In this document: positions 1 to 5,585 of the stretch, piece after piece
How the letters are laid out: each line of letters starts with the position of its first letter
Position numbering within the stretch: the stretch's first letter is position 1
Source of the DNA: an uncultured archaeon
GTDB taxonomy: Archaea; Halobacteriota; Methanosarcinia; Methanotrichales; Methanotrichaceae
Assembly (NCBI GenBank): GCA_902385025.1
Contig: CABMDX010000080.1
Span: forward strand, 1-5,641
Direction: 5' to 3'
Length of the DNA stretch: 5,641 nt
Program-made: the position numbers and the translations under genes
Notes under the pieces: model-generated
Database searches by the model: none
What the model was told of the DNA's origin: nothing
Seen by the model: the letters and a program-made list of their open reading frames with translations, nothing else

Positions 1-201
1 ATAGCCCATTATATCTACAAGAATGTCCATGGGCGCGTCGGAGTTCGACGTTTGCACCACGATTTCCTTGCTGATATGACTTCCTGGAACAACATTCATT
101 TCAATAATAGCTCCCTTTACAGCCAGACCATCTGATACAGTAAATATGGTTAGCATCACCAGGGCCTGGAAAAGAATCAGTTTGAAGATCAAACTTTTCA
201 T
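1..201 (-). CDS. N-terminal part of an exported protein, possibly DUF916-like (runs off the left edge)
   Basis: The frame is open from an ATG at 201 to the first base of the window, giving 67 residues with no stop, so the gene continues beyond the left edge. Residues 1-27 form a typical Sec signal peptide: a basic MKSLIFK start, a hydrophobic core (LILFQALVMLTIF) and a likely cleavage near GLA|V at about residue 27. The mature start contains NVVPGSHISKEIVVQ and then a short strand, DAPMDILVDIMGY. This layout (a PG turn, a beta strand, then polar residues and another strand) is typical of Ig-like domains in surface proteins such as DUF916 or S-layer-associated modules. The gene follows the small secreted protein gene by 128 bp on the same strand, so the two probably work together at the cell surface. 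Signal peptide and frame are seen directly. The family is inference from 40 mature residues and is weak. Ribosome-binding sequence ahead of the ATG is poor. Confidence 0.8.
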   Translation of the reverse strand, partial: MKSLIFKLILFQALVMLTIFTVSDGLAVKGAIIEMNVVPGSHISKEIVVQTSNSDAPMDILVDIMGY

Positions 202-230
202 AAAGATCGGCCTATTGTTGCGATTATCAA

Positions 231-238
231 TATTTAAA
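231..238 (-). promoter_or_regulatory. Candidate archaeal TATA box for the left-edge secreted gene
   Basis: Read on the minus strand this is TTTAAATA, a close match to the archaeal TATA consensus. Its proximal edge lies 30 nt upstream of the ATG at 201, which would place transcription initiation only a few bases before the start codon and give a nearly leaderless mRNA. That would also fit the lack of a clear Shine-Dalgarno sequence. The upstream BRE position (CCAAATTGT) is only a partial match. The gene may instead be read from the upstream promoter as part of an operon. Confidence 0.35.
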
Positions 239-274
239 CAATTTGGTAATATGCGTATCGATAATAGATTGATT

Positions 275-306
275 GGATTGGGGTGGATGGTATATCTCCC
301 CAACCC
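275..306 (-). other. Intergenic stem-loop between the two secreted-protein genes
   Basis: Positions 275-283 (GGATTGGGG) and 298-306 (CCCCAACCC) pair as a 9-bp stem with one G-U wobble and a 14-nt loop. The stem begins 24 nt downstream of the stop codon of the 168-residue gene. No oligo-T tract follows directly, so it is not a clear terminator. It could be an RNA-processing or stability element that sets different expression of the two genes. Confidence 0.4.
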
Positions 307-329
307 ATTTGGAACTGAGAATATGGCTT

Positions 330-836
330 TTAGGCAGAGCCTACGGTGAATTTGATTACAGTCTTATATGTGCTTGGCACATCGTCCCAGGAGACTGGCT
401 GGCTGAACTTCAGAGCGGCACGGTCTACGCCTCTCTTCCCATTTGCAAGCCACATCTCGCCCGGCTCTCCCATGTTGACATCATAGACCTCCCCCCAATC
501 CTGGTCGCTGGGTGATAGATCCATGTAGCTGGCCACTTTATTAGTGCCGTCGCTGAGCTTCTCTGGATCTGCTTTTACACTTACGGTCCATGCATCAAGC
601 ATATTGGTGCTTACAACAACGCCGTTCTCCTTCTTTATCTGGTCTGTAAATGGGCTATTTGCCGGATCGAGATTCCAATTCAATGAGGTAGTTTTTACCT
701 CGATGCTGAGGATCTTTCCCAATTGCGCATTGATTGGAAGATTGGCATCGGAAACAGCCTGCACTGCATTGAGCGCTCCGTTAATTACGAACAATATAAC
801 AAGCGCTTTCAAAAGGTTCCTAATCACGTATCCCAT
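330..836 (-). CDS. Small secreted beta-rich protein with WxL-like motifs
   Basis: This is a 168-residue exported protein. Residues 1-27 are a Sec signal peptide: positive residues (MGYVIRNLLK), a hydrophobic core (ALVILFVINGAL) and a likely cleavage after AVQA. The mature part is about 140 residues, acidic, rich in short alternating strands and free of cysteine. Tryptophan motifs recur: W-N-L at 54-56, DAWTVSVKA at 81-89, and QPVSWDD at 146-152. The last strand ends YKTVIKFTVGSA. This order (an early W-x-L, a W-x-V strand, a final Y-x-x-x-I-x-F/W-x-V strand) is similar to the WxL surface domain of Firmicutes and to small secreted beta-sandwich proteins of methanogens. The final W is replaced by F here, so I call it WxL-like only. 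The start is fixed by a good ribosome-binding site 8 nt upstream. Its own promoter is likely, since it lies 237 bp after the kinase operon. A second secreted protein gene follows. A structural or adhesive surface role is inferred. Confidence 0.85.
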   Translation of the reverse strand: MGYVIRNLLKALVILFVINGALNAVQAVSDANLPINAQLGKILSIEVKTTSLNWNLDPANSPFTDQIKKENGVVVSTNMLDAWTVSVKADPEKLSDGTNKVASYMDLSPSDQDWGEVYDVNMGEPGEMWLANGKRGVDRAALKFSQPVSWDDVPSTYKTVIKFTVGSA

Positions 837-844
837 TATTTTAT

Positions 845-850
845 TCTCCT
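845..850 (-). promoter_or_regulatory. Ribosome-binding site of the 168-residue secreted protein
   Basis: Minus-strand AGGAGA lies 8 nt before the ATG at 836. It is the clearest canonical Shine-Dalgarno in the window and fixes this start. Confidence 0.75.
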
Positions 851-897
851 GAATTTAAGTTAATTAATTGTCTTGCCGCCTCTGTGCATTCTGCAAG

Positions 898-905
898 AAT
901 ATAAA
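898..905 (-). promoter_or_regulatory. Candidate archaeal TATA box for the 168-residue gene
   Basis: On the minus strand the sequence is TTTATATT, preceded by TCTCAA at the BRE position. It lies 62 nt upstream of the ATG, so initiation about 25 nt downstream of the box would give a leader of roughly 40 nt that includes the AGGAGA site. It is the best TATA match in the 237-bp gap (837-1073). Confidence 0.5.
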
Positions 906-953
906 TTGAGAAGAAACTGGAATAAACCTGATTGATTGTATGAATCGGCCAAA

Positions 954-991
954 AACAGTATTTTAAGTTACGAATTTAGCATAATACTGTT
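954..991. repeat. 9-bp perfect inverted repeat upstream of the secreted-protein promoter
   Basis: AACAGTATT at 954-962 and AATACTGTT at 983-991 are perfect reverse complements separated by 20 nt. The nearer arm begins about 50 bp upstream of the TATA box at 898-905. Arm centres are 29 bp apart, not far from three helical turns, so a dimeric regulator could bind both. In the minus-strand RNA the second arm runs into a short U run (AATACTGTTTTTGG), so it could also serve as a second transcript-end hairpin for the kinase operon. The sequence alone does not decide. Confidence 0.45.
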
Positions 992-1060
992 AAAAATAGT
1001 TCTGATATCCGGGCGGTGATGAGGACCATTGTCTATCATATTGAACTGACTATGGCCTCA
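992..1060 (-). terminator. Candidate terminator of the three-gene signalling operon
   Basis: The stop codon of the receiver-kinase gene ends at 1074. Beginning 13 nt later, 1056-1060 pairs with 1020-1024 (TGAGG/CCTCA) and 1052-1055 with 1026-1029 (CCAT/ATGG). One base is bulged at 1025, and three further inner pairs are possible (1031-1033 with 1048-1050). A minus-strand T5 run at 992-996 follows. Archaeal termination relies mainly on oligo-T runs; the hairpin may protect the 3' end. Confidence 0.45.
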
Positions 1061-1073
1061 ATAGATGCATACC

Positions 1074-2222
1074 CTAAGGAATGGTGAAACATATTGTGCA
1101 GCCTTTATCCTTTCCGGACTCCATCCACATTCGCCCTCCATGAACCTCTATAATTCTCCTTGATAGCGCAAGCCCAATATCCGAACTCTTCTCATCGTCG
1201 ATTCTGTAAAATATCTTGAAGATATTTTTTTGCAGGAGCGGGTCCATAATGATTTCGTCATCCTTCACAAAAAAAACTATCTCGCTTTCATTGGTGTTGT
1301 ATCCTATCTCTATCTTCGGAGGGCTCGCATTGGCTGTATATTTTATACAATTAAATATAAGGCTTGCTAGAACCTCCACCATCTTGGGGCGATCCACACT
1401 CACCACAGGAAAATCTGCAGCCAATTTGATTTGGGCTCTGCTCGACTTGATGCAATCCGCTGCTGCAATCATCGCATCTTTCACAAGGTCCCCAAAGGGT
1501 GCTTTTTCTCGTGGATTCTTTTGTTTGCCTATGCTCGACAGCTCAAGAGCCCTGATAAGAAGTACTTCCATCCTATCTACAGCATCGCCAACCAGGCCAA
1601 GGTCGATATTGATTCTCTGCTGGTTGCCGGATGATACATCTTTCTTGAGAAAGCCAAGAAATCCCTTTACGGTAACCAGGGGCAGGATAAGGTCGTGGGA
1701 AATTGTGAAGAGCAATTGTTCAATCTCATCGTACCTCTCCTTAAGCTCCAGGGTCCTCTCTTGGACTTTTCGCTCCAGGTTGCTTTGTACTGCGCGAAGC
1801 TCCTCTTCCGTTTTTTTGCGCTCTATGGAGTAAATGACAGAACGACTGAGCAGCCGTCCATCTGCCTCGCCCTTTACCAGGTAGTCCTGAGCACCTTCGC
1901 GAACAGCTCTCGTGGCCAGCTCAATATCGCCCACGCCCGTTAATACTACTATCGGCCTCGCTCCAATTCTCTCATAAACACTGAAAAAAGTATCGAAGCC
2001 GGTGCTATCGGGCAGATTCAAATCCAGCAGCACTGCATCCAGATCCCCTTCTGATATGTATTCGAGCCAGGAAGAAAGGTTATCTTTCCATATCATATCA
2101 AAAACTGTGCCTTTGATGTTCTCTTTGTTCTCTCTAGCAGCATCCCGTAAGAATTCCTTGATCAATCTCGCATCCAATTCGTTATCTTCAATCAATAGAA
2201 TTTTAATAGTATTATTTTTCAC
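1074..2222 (-). CDS. Receiver-histidine kinase hybrid with degenerate ATP-binding motifs
   Basis: The 382-residue protein is soluble, with no membrane segment. Domains are an N-terminal receiver (about 6-120), a coiled coil (about 125-170), HisKA (about 168-235) and a HATPase-like domain (about 280-382). The receiver keeps its acidic pair E12/D13, phospho-acceptor D67 (LLDLNLPD), T95 and K117. HisKA has H176 in TISHDLILPL. The HATPase domain keeps the N-box asparagine N291 (SLIFNCIKY) and the F-box (IFKIFYRID). However, the usual DNGIGIDP of the G1 box reads DDEIIMDP (321-328), and the G2 box reads SSDIGLAL in place of GTGIGLA-type sequence. ATP binding may therefore be weak or absent, making it a phosphotransfer, phosphatase or scaffold protein. 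The start is GTG at 2222, which opens with KNNTIKILLIED as expected for a receiver; an in-frame TTG at 2231 would add three residues. It lies 10 nt after the receiver-only gene, so the two are co-transcribed. No output domain is present. Confidence 0.9.
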   Translation of the reverse strand: MKNNTIKILLIEDNELDARLIKEFLRDAARENKENIKGTVFDMIWKDNLSSWLEYISEGDLDAVLLDLNLPDSTGFDTFFSVYERIGARPIVVLTGVGDIELATRAVREGAQDYLVKGEADGRLLSRSVIYSIERKKTEEELRAVQSNLERKVQERTLELKERYDEIEQLLFTISHDLILPLVTVKGFLGFLKKDVSSGNQQRINIDLGLVGDAVDRMEVLLIRALELSSIGKQKNPREKAPFGDLVKDAMIAAADCIKSSRAQIKLAADFPVVSVDRPKMVEVLASLIFNCIKYTANASPPKIEIGYNTNESEIVFFVKDDEIIMDPLLQKNIFKIFYRIDDEKSSDIGLALSRRIIEVHGGRMWMESGKDKGCTICFTIP

Positions 2223-2232
2223 ATATCTCAAC

Positions 2233-2667
2233 TCATGATGGTAATTTAGCCGTTTTAAACCAGAAGGCAGTTGTAAATTTTATCATTTCTATGAACCGAT
2301 CAACTCCAACCGGCTTGATCAGATAGCAATTGGCATGCATCCTGTAGGAATCCATGATATCCGTCTCGTCATCGGACGTGGTCAAAATCGCTACTGGTAT
2401 ATGCTTAAGTTTTTCGTCGCCCTTAATCACAGCGAGGACTTCTCGTCCATCTCTTTTTTGCAAATTTAGGTCGAGAATAATAAAATCAGGGCTCGGTGAA
2501 TCTGTATATTGTCCTTTTTTATGCAAAAAAGCCAAAGCTTCTTCCCCATCTTTGATGATGCTTAATCCAATTGATGCATCGCTGTCTTTGATGGCTAAAT
2601 CTGTCAGACGAGCATCTGCAGGGCTATCTTCGACCAATAGAATCTCTATGCGGCGTCTATCGTTCAT
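2233..2667 (-). CDS. Receiver-only (Rcp1-like) response regulator
   Basis: The 144-residue protein is a single receiver domain filling almost the whole length, with no DNA-binding or catalytic output. The phosphorylation site is intact: acidic pair E13/D14 in LLVEDSPAD, phospho-acceptor D66 in FIILDLNLQKRDG, T96/T97 in ILTTSDDE, and K118 in YLIKPV. The long beta3-alpha3 segment and the C-terminal AFWFKTAKLPS tail resemble the Rcp1-type stand-alone receivers paired with multi-sensor kinases of the Cph1 class. Such proteins commonly shuttle phosphate or bind a partner, and here the candidates are the upstream kinase and the downstream receiver-kinase. I chose the ATG at 2667, 2 nt after the kinase stop. 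A TTG at 2673 in the same frame would overlap that stop by 4 nt (TTGA) and add two residues. Either way translation is probably coupled to the kinase gene, and no strong ribosome-binding site is visible. Confidence 0.93.
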   Translation of the reverse strand: MNDRRRIEILLVEDSPADARLTDLAIKDSDASIGLSIIKDGEEALAFLHKKGQYTDSPSPDFIILDLNLQKRDGREVLAVIKGDEKLKHIPVAILTTSDDETDIMDSYRMHANCYLIKPVGVDRFIEMIKFTTAFWFKTAKLPS

Positions 2668-2669
2668 AT

Positions 2670-5273
2670 TCAAGAATCCCGGTCTTCTTTCGCATCTTCT
2701 GGCCTAACTGGTATTGTGAAACAGAATGTAGAGCCACTTCCTTGGCAAGATTCCACCCAGATACGTCCGCCATGGCGCTTAACGATCTTCTTGGCAATGG
2801 CCAGACCTATTCCGGTGCCGGGATACTCTCCCACCCTGTGAAGGCGTTGAAATATCACGAATATCCTATCCATATACCTGGGATCGATCCCGATACCGTT
2901 ATCCTGAACCAAGAAGTGCCATTGCTCCTCAACTCTTTTTGCTGATATGTGGACTCTTGGCGGCTCTGCTCCATGAAACTTCAGTGCATTTCCTATCAAA
3001 TTCTGAAACAGTTGTATCATCTGTGTTTTATCTGCAATTATCCTGGGCAGCGGATCATGTGTCACTATTCCTTTTGTATCCTCCAAAACTATTTTAAGAT
3101 TATCCAGTACAACCTCCAAAATGTCTTCAATCTCCATCGGAGAGAATGGCTTTCCACGTGTCTCGACCCGCGAATAGGCCAGAAGGTCGTTTATGAGTTG
3201 CTGCATGCGTTTCGTGCCATTTACTGCATAATCGATGAACTCATCTGCATCTTTGTCGAGCCTGCCATGGTAGCGCTTTTGTAGTAGCTGCACGAAGCTG
3301 GTCACCGCACGCAGAGGCTCCTGGAGATCATGAGACGCCACATAGGCAAACTGCTCTAAATCCGCATTGGATCGCACCAGGTCTGCGGTCTTTTTCGCCA
3401 GCTTTTCTTCTGCCAACTTGAGGTGTGTAATATTCACCGCTGCATGAACCACGCCTATCACCGATTGGGCCCCATCTTTAAGTGGTGTGCTGCGTGAGAT
3501 CCATATCCTGCCATCTGGAGTAATCAATTCTCCTTCCTGAACCTCTCCAAGACTGAGAGCTTTGATGGCGGTGCATCCTTCACAGGGCTGATTGATGCCG
3601 TAAAATAAGCTGTAGCAATGTCTTCCCCATATCTCCTCATTCGTCAACCCTGTCGCTTCTTGCGCGGGTGAGTTCGACCAGATAATGCGCATGCCAGGAT
3701 CGAGATATTCAATTGACACGCTCTTTAAGCTATTTAAAATAGCGGTTTTCTCCTGCTCTGATTTTTGCAAATTAGCCTCAATAATTTTTCGTTCAGTTAT
3801 GTCTCTTGCGACTACGCTTATCACGGCATGCCCGCTGCGCATAATTAGGCTTGCTCCAACCTCCAAATCGATTAATGATCCATCTTTTCGCCTGTACTTT
3901 CTCTCTCCGATTTTGTGGCTTTTCTCTGTGATAATTATCTGGATGTTTTGATAGACGCTTTCATGATCATGTGCCACCAGATCGTAGATGGTGAGCTTGG
4001 AAATATCCTCTGCATCATAACCCAAGAGTGTGCAAAATGATTTGTTGGCCTCAATCAGCTTTCCATTTAATGCATCGAAGAGAACTATCGCATCGTATGC
4101 TTGTTCCACTACGGCGCGGCAGTTTTCCTCGCTCTGGCGCAAAGCCTCTTCAGTTCGTTTACGTTCGGTGACATCAATAAAAACTGTGGCAAATCGGCCT
4201 GCTCCCAGTTGGTAAGCTTCAACTTCAAAGTACTTATCCAGAGGCCCAGAATAGCTCTCAAAATGTTCAGACTTCCCGGTCAATGCAACCTTGCCATATC
4301 GCTCTATCCAGGTTGATTCCAGGTCCGGCAGTACCTCTAACACGGTTCGTCCAATGATATCCTTTCCAACAAGTCCCGTCTGTAACTCGAAGGCCGGGTT
4401 GACCTCTAGGAAGCGATAATCAATAGGCTTGCGGTTCTCATCCAGAATTATCTCGTGCAGGGCAAAAGCTGCTACCATGGACTTGAAAAGCAAACGGTAG
4501 CGCTGCTCACTTTCCAATAGAGATCTCTCAGCATCTCTGCGCTTTTGTTCATTCTCAATGCTATAAACGGCATGTGCCAAGTCGCCTGCCAGCTCGTCGA
4601 TGATGCTCGTCTCATGGGGATCAAATGAATTCACATTATTCGAATAAACTGCTAGAGCACCTATACGCCTCTCTCCCAGGAGCATCGGCGCCGCTACCAT
4701 CGACTGAATACCACGCTTTAAAGCCTCTTTTTGCCACAGCGGATCAATTATCTCCTGGGATATATCATTGCACAGGAAGAGCCGCCCATTTCTCGCAGCC
4801 ATAGCTGCAGGCGGAGCTCCAAAAAGATCGTTTCCCCCCAAAATAGACGCATCATCTTCACTCCTACAGGCAGCCGGGACCAAGTTCTCATTTCCTGCCT
4901 TTGAAAGTCCGATCCAGACCATGGTATAGTCTTTCGTTTGCAGCAACAGTTTGCATGTTGCCTCCAGCAGAGTCTGCAAGTCCTGTTCCCTTGTTATAAG
5001 CTGGTTTGTGACCTGCAAGGTTCTCAGAAGGCCTGTAAAATGATTTGTCCGGTCTTCAGCATTTTTTCTTTCCAGGATCTCGGCACTCAGAGCCTCATTG
5101 ACATTTTTCAGTTCTTCATTGGCAGCGTCAAGACTTTGGGCATTATACCGATGAAAAACGGCCAATGAGACAATTCCAAAGCACAGCATAAGAATCGGAC
5201 CGCCAATGGCATTTGCAGGCTGAATATATGGAAAGTAGCTCCGCAGGAACCCACTGTCTAGTGCCCATTCCAT
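2670..5273 (-). CDS. Membrane multi-sensor histidine kinase (GAF, three PAS, HisKA, HATPase)
   Basis: From the first ATG the protein has 867 residues. A transmembrane helix (about 25-41, ILMLCFGIVSLAVF) is followed by a coiled coil (45-75). Next come GAF (about 85-240; YTMVWIGL, APMLLGERRIGALAVY), PAS1 (about 255-375, ending DVTERKRTEEAL), PAS2 (about 385-500, ending DITERK) and PAS3 (about 505-625). HisKA carries the phospho-acceptor H648 in ASHDLQEPLRAV. The HATPase domain is complete: N762 (NLIGNALKF), G1 DNGIGID (791-797), F-box IFVIFQRLH and G2 GTGIGLA (819-825). It should autophosphorylate and pass phosphate to the adjacent receivers. PAS3 contains C553, C564 and C567 (PCEGC), a possible metal or redox site. 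The ligand is unknown. The ATG at 5273 lacks a ribosome-binding site and falls at the end of an upstream in-frame transmembrane helix, so the real protein is probably about 898 residues, beginning near 5366 (see the separate extension entry). The gene heads the operon and its stop abuts the receiver gene. Confidence 0.93.
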   Translation of the reverse strand: MEWALDSGFLRSYFPYIQPANAIGGPILMLCFGIVSLAVFHRYNAQSLDAANEELKNVNEALSAEILERKNAEDRTNHFTGLLRTLQVTNQLITREQDLQTLLEATCKLLLQTKDYTMVWIGLSKAGNENLVPAACRSEDDASILGGNDLFGAPPAAMAARNGRLFLCNDISQEIIDPLWQKEALKRGIQSMVAAPMLLGERRIGALAVYSNNVNSFDPHETSIIDELAGDLAHAVYSIENEQKRRDAERSLLESEQRYRLLFKSMVAAFALHEIILDENRKPIDYRFLEVNPAFELQTGLVGKDIIGRTVLEVLPDLESTWIERYGKVALTGKSEHFESYSGPLDKYFEVEAYQLGAGRFATVFIDVTERKRTEEALRQSEENCRAVVEQAYDAIVLFDALNGKLIEANKSFCTLLGYDAEDISKLTIYDLVAHDHESVYQNIQIIITEKSHKIGERKYRRKDGSLIDLEVGASLIMRSGHAVISVVARDITERKIIEANLQKSEQEKTAILNSLKSVSIEYLDPGMRIIWSNSPAQEATGLTNEEIWGRHCYSLFYGINQPCEGCTAIKALSLGEVQEGELITPDGRIWISRSTPLKDGAQSVIGVVHAAVNITHLKLAEEKLAKKTADLVRSNADLEQFAYVASHDLQEPLRAVTSFVQLLQKRYHGRLDKDADEFIDYAVNGTKRMQQLINDLLAYSRVETRGKPFSPMEIEDILEVVLDNLKIVLEDTKGIVTHDPLPRIIADKTQMIQLFQNLIGNALKFHGAEPPRVHISAKRVEEQWHFLVQDNGIGIDPRYMDRIFVIFQRLHRVGEYPGTGIGLAIAKKIVKRHGGRIWVESCQGSGSTFCFTIPVRPEDAKEDRDS

Positions 5274-5366
5274 AATGATAAAGAAACTGACCAGAACAAT
5301 CGTTGTAACGAAAATAATAGAACGAGGTCTGATTGTGTTCTGTCTATTTCTTTTATTAACGGATAT
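5274..5366 (-). other. Probable N-terminal extension of the kinase (first transmembrane helix, non-standard start)
   Basis: The kinase frame stays open for 31 codons upstream of its first ATG, back to an in-frame TAG at 5367-5369. These codons read as a basic segment (NKRNRQNTIRPR) followed by SIIFVTTIVLVSFFII, a typical transmembrane helix that continues into MEWAL of the annotated start. With the second helix (about 25-41 of the ATG form) it makes a normal two-helix sensor anchor with a roughly 22-residue outer loop. No ATG, GTG or TTG occurs in this stretch. The first codon, ATA at 5366, sits 8 nt after AGGGGG, suggesting an AUA start, a recent ATG-to-ATA change, or a base-call or indel error. 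The coding nature is strongly suggested; the start codon is unresolved. Confidence 0.7.
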
Positions 5367-5374
5367 CTAAAAAT

Positions 5375-5380
5375 CCCCCT
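5375..5380 (-). promoter_or_regulatory. Candidate ribosome-binding site for the extended kinase
   Basis: Minus-strand AGGGGG is 8 nt upstream of the ATA codon at 5366 and 101 nt upstream of the ATG at 5273. The ATG itself is preceded by a pyrimidine-rich stretch with no Shine-Dalgarno, so this site supports initiation at or near 5366. Confidence 0.5.
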
Positions 5381-5436
5381 TTTGGGCCAATTTCGTTCAA
5401 TTGAAAGGTCCAATTTACCTTCAAGAACACGGCGAT

Positions 5437-5474
5437 CGATAGCAGAGAATTGCTATCGCAATTGATGCTATCGC
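5437..5474 (-). repeat. Direct and inverted repeat cluster in the kinase operon leader
   Basis: TGCTATCGC occurs twice on the plus strand, at 5451-5459 and 5466-5474 (15-bp period), and CGATAGCA at 5437-5444 is complementary to both. The near copy can form an 8-bp stem with a 6-nt loop (5437-5444 with 5451-5458); pairing with the far copy would exclude this. A second dyad, AATTGC-TATC-GCAATT (5448-5463), overlaps. The cluster lies just downstream of the TATA candidate, around the expected transcription start. It could be an operator or an RNA leader structure. Confidence 0.5.
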
Positions 5475-5480
5475 TTAGAA

Positions 5481-5494
5481 TATATTAATTTTGT
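5481..5494 (-). promoter_or_regulatory. Candidate BRE/TATA promoter of the signalling operon
   Basis: The minus strand reads ACAAAA (BRE-like, A-rich) directly followed by TTAATATA. Initiation about 25 nt downstream falls near 5455-5460, inside the repeat cluster, giving a leader of roughly 90 nt before 5366. This is the best promoter match between the right-edge gene and the kinase. Confidence 0.5.
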
Positions 5495-5526
5495 GGCCCT
5501 TCGCCATTTTCATTTTTATCCGGGGC

Positions 5527-5531
5527 AAAAA
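5527..5531 (-). terminator. Weak oligo-T terminator candidate after the right-edge gene
   Basis: A minus-strand T5 run lies about 55 nt past the stop codon of the right-edge gene, before the kinase promoter. A short 5-bp TGATC/GATCA stem is possible just after the stop. Archaeal termination can use such T runs, but five T residues are a weak signal. Confidence 0.25.
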
Positions 5532-5585
5532 TCTCTTTGCTCCATCATAGTAGATTGCGAAGAACCTGATCAAATTCCCGATCAA

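Noticed and set aside
544..852. Plus-strand open frame of 102 codons and overlapping 80-codon frame at 273-515
   Set aside because: Both are antisense to the secreted-protein gene, which has a signal peptide and a good ribosome-binding site on the minus strand.
1269..1276. Eight-A run (T8 on the coding strand) next to the degenerate G1 box, possible frameshift
   Set aside because: Residues on both sides (VKDD...DP and IFKIF) align with kinases in one frame, so no frameshift is needed to explain the altered motif.
1216..1833. Long plus-strand open frame (205 codons)
   Set aside because: It is antisense to the receiver-kinase gene, whose motifs are unmistakable. The translation is Ser/Leu/Arg-rich with no recognisable domain.
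5367..5390. TAG before the kinase extension read through as pyrrolysine from an upstream TTG
   Set aside because: It would add only a short peptide upstream of the TAG, a further in-frame TGA lies just before, and the AGGGGG site would then be inside the coding sequence.
5396..5405. TTCAATTGAA palindrome as an operator
   Set aside because: It is a short, AT-rich self-complementary sequence expected by chance, with no second copy at a useful distance.
5451..5474. Two TGCTATCGC copies as the start of a CRISPR array
   Set aside because: There are only two 9-bp units at a 15-bp period, with no longer repeat or spacers; an operator or leader element fits better.
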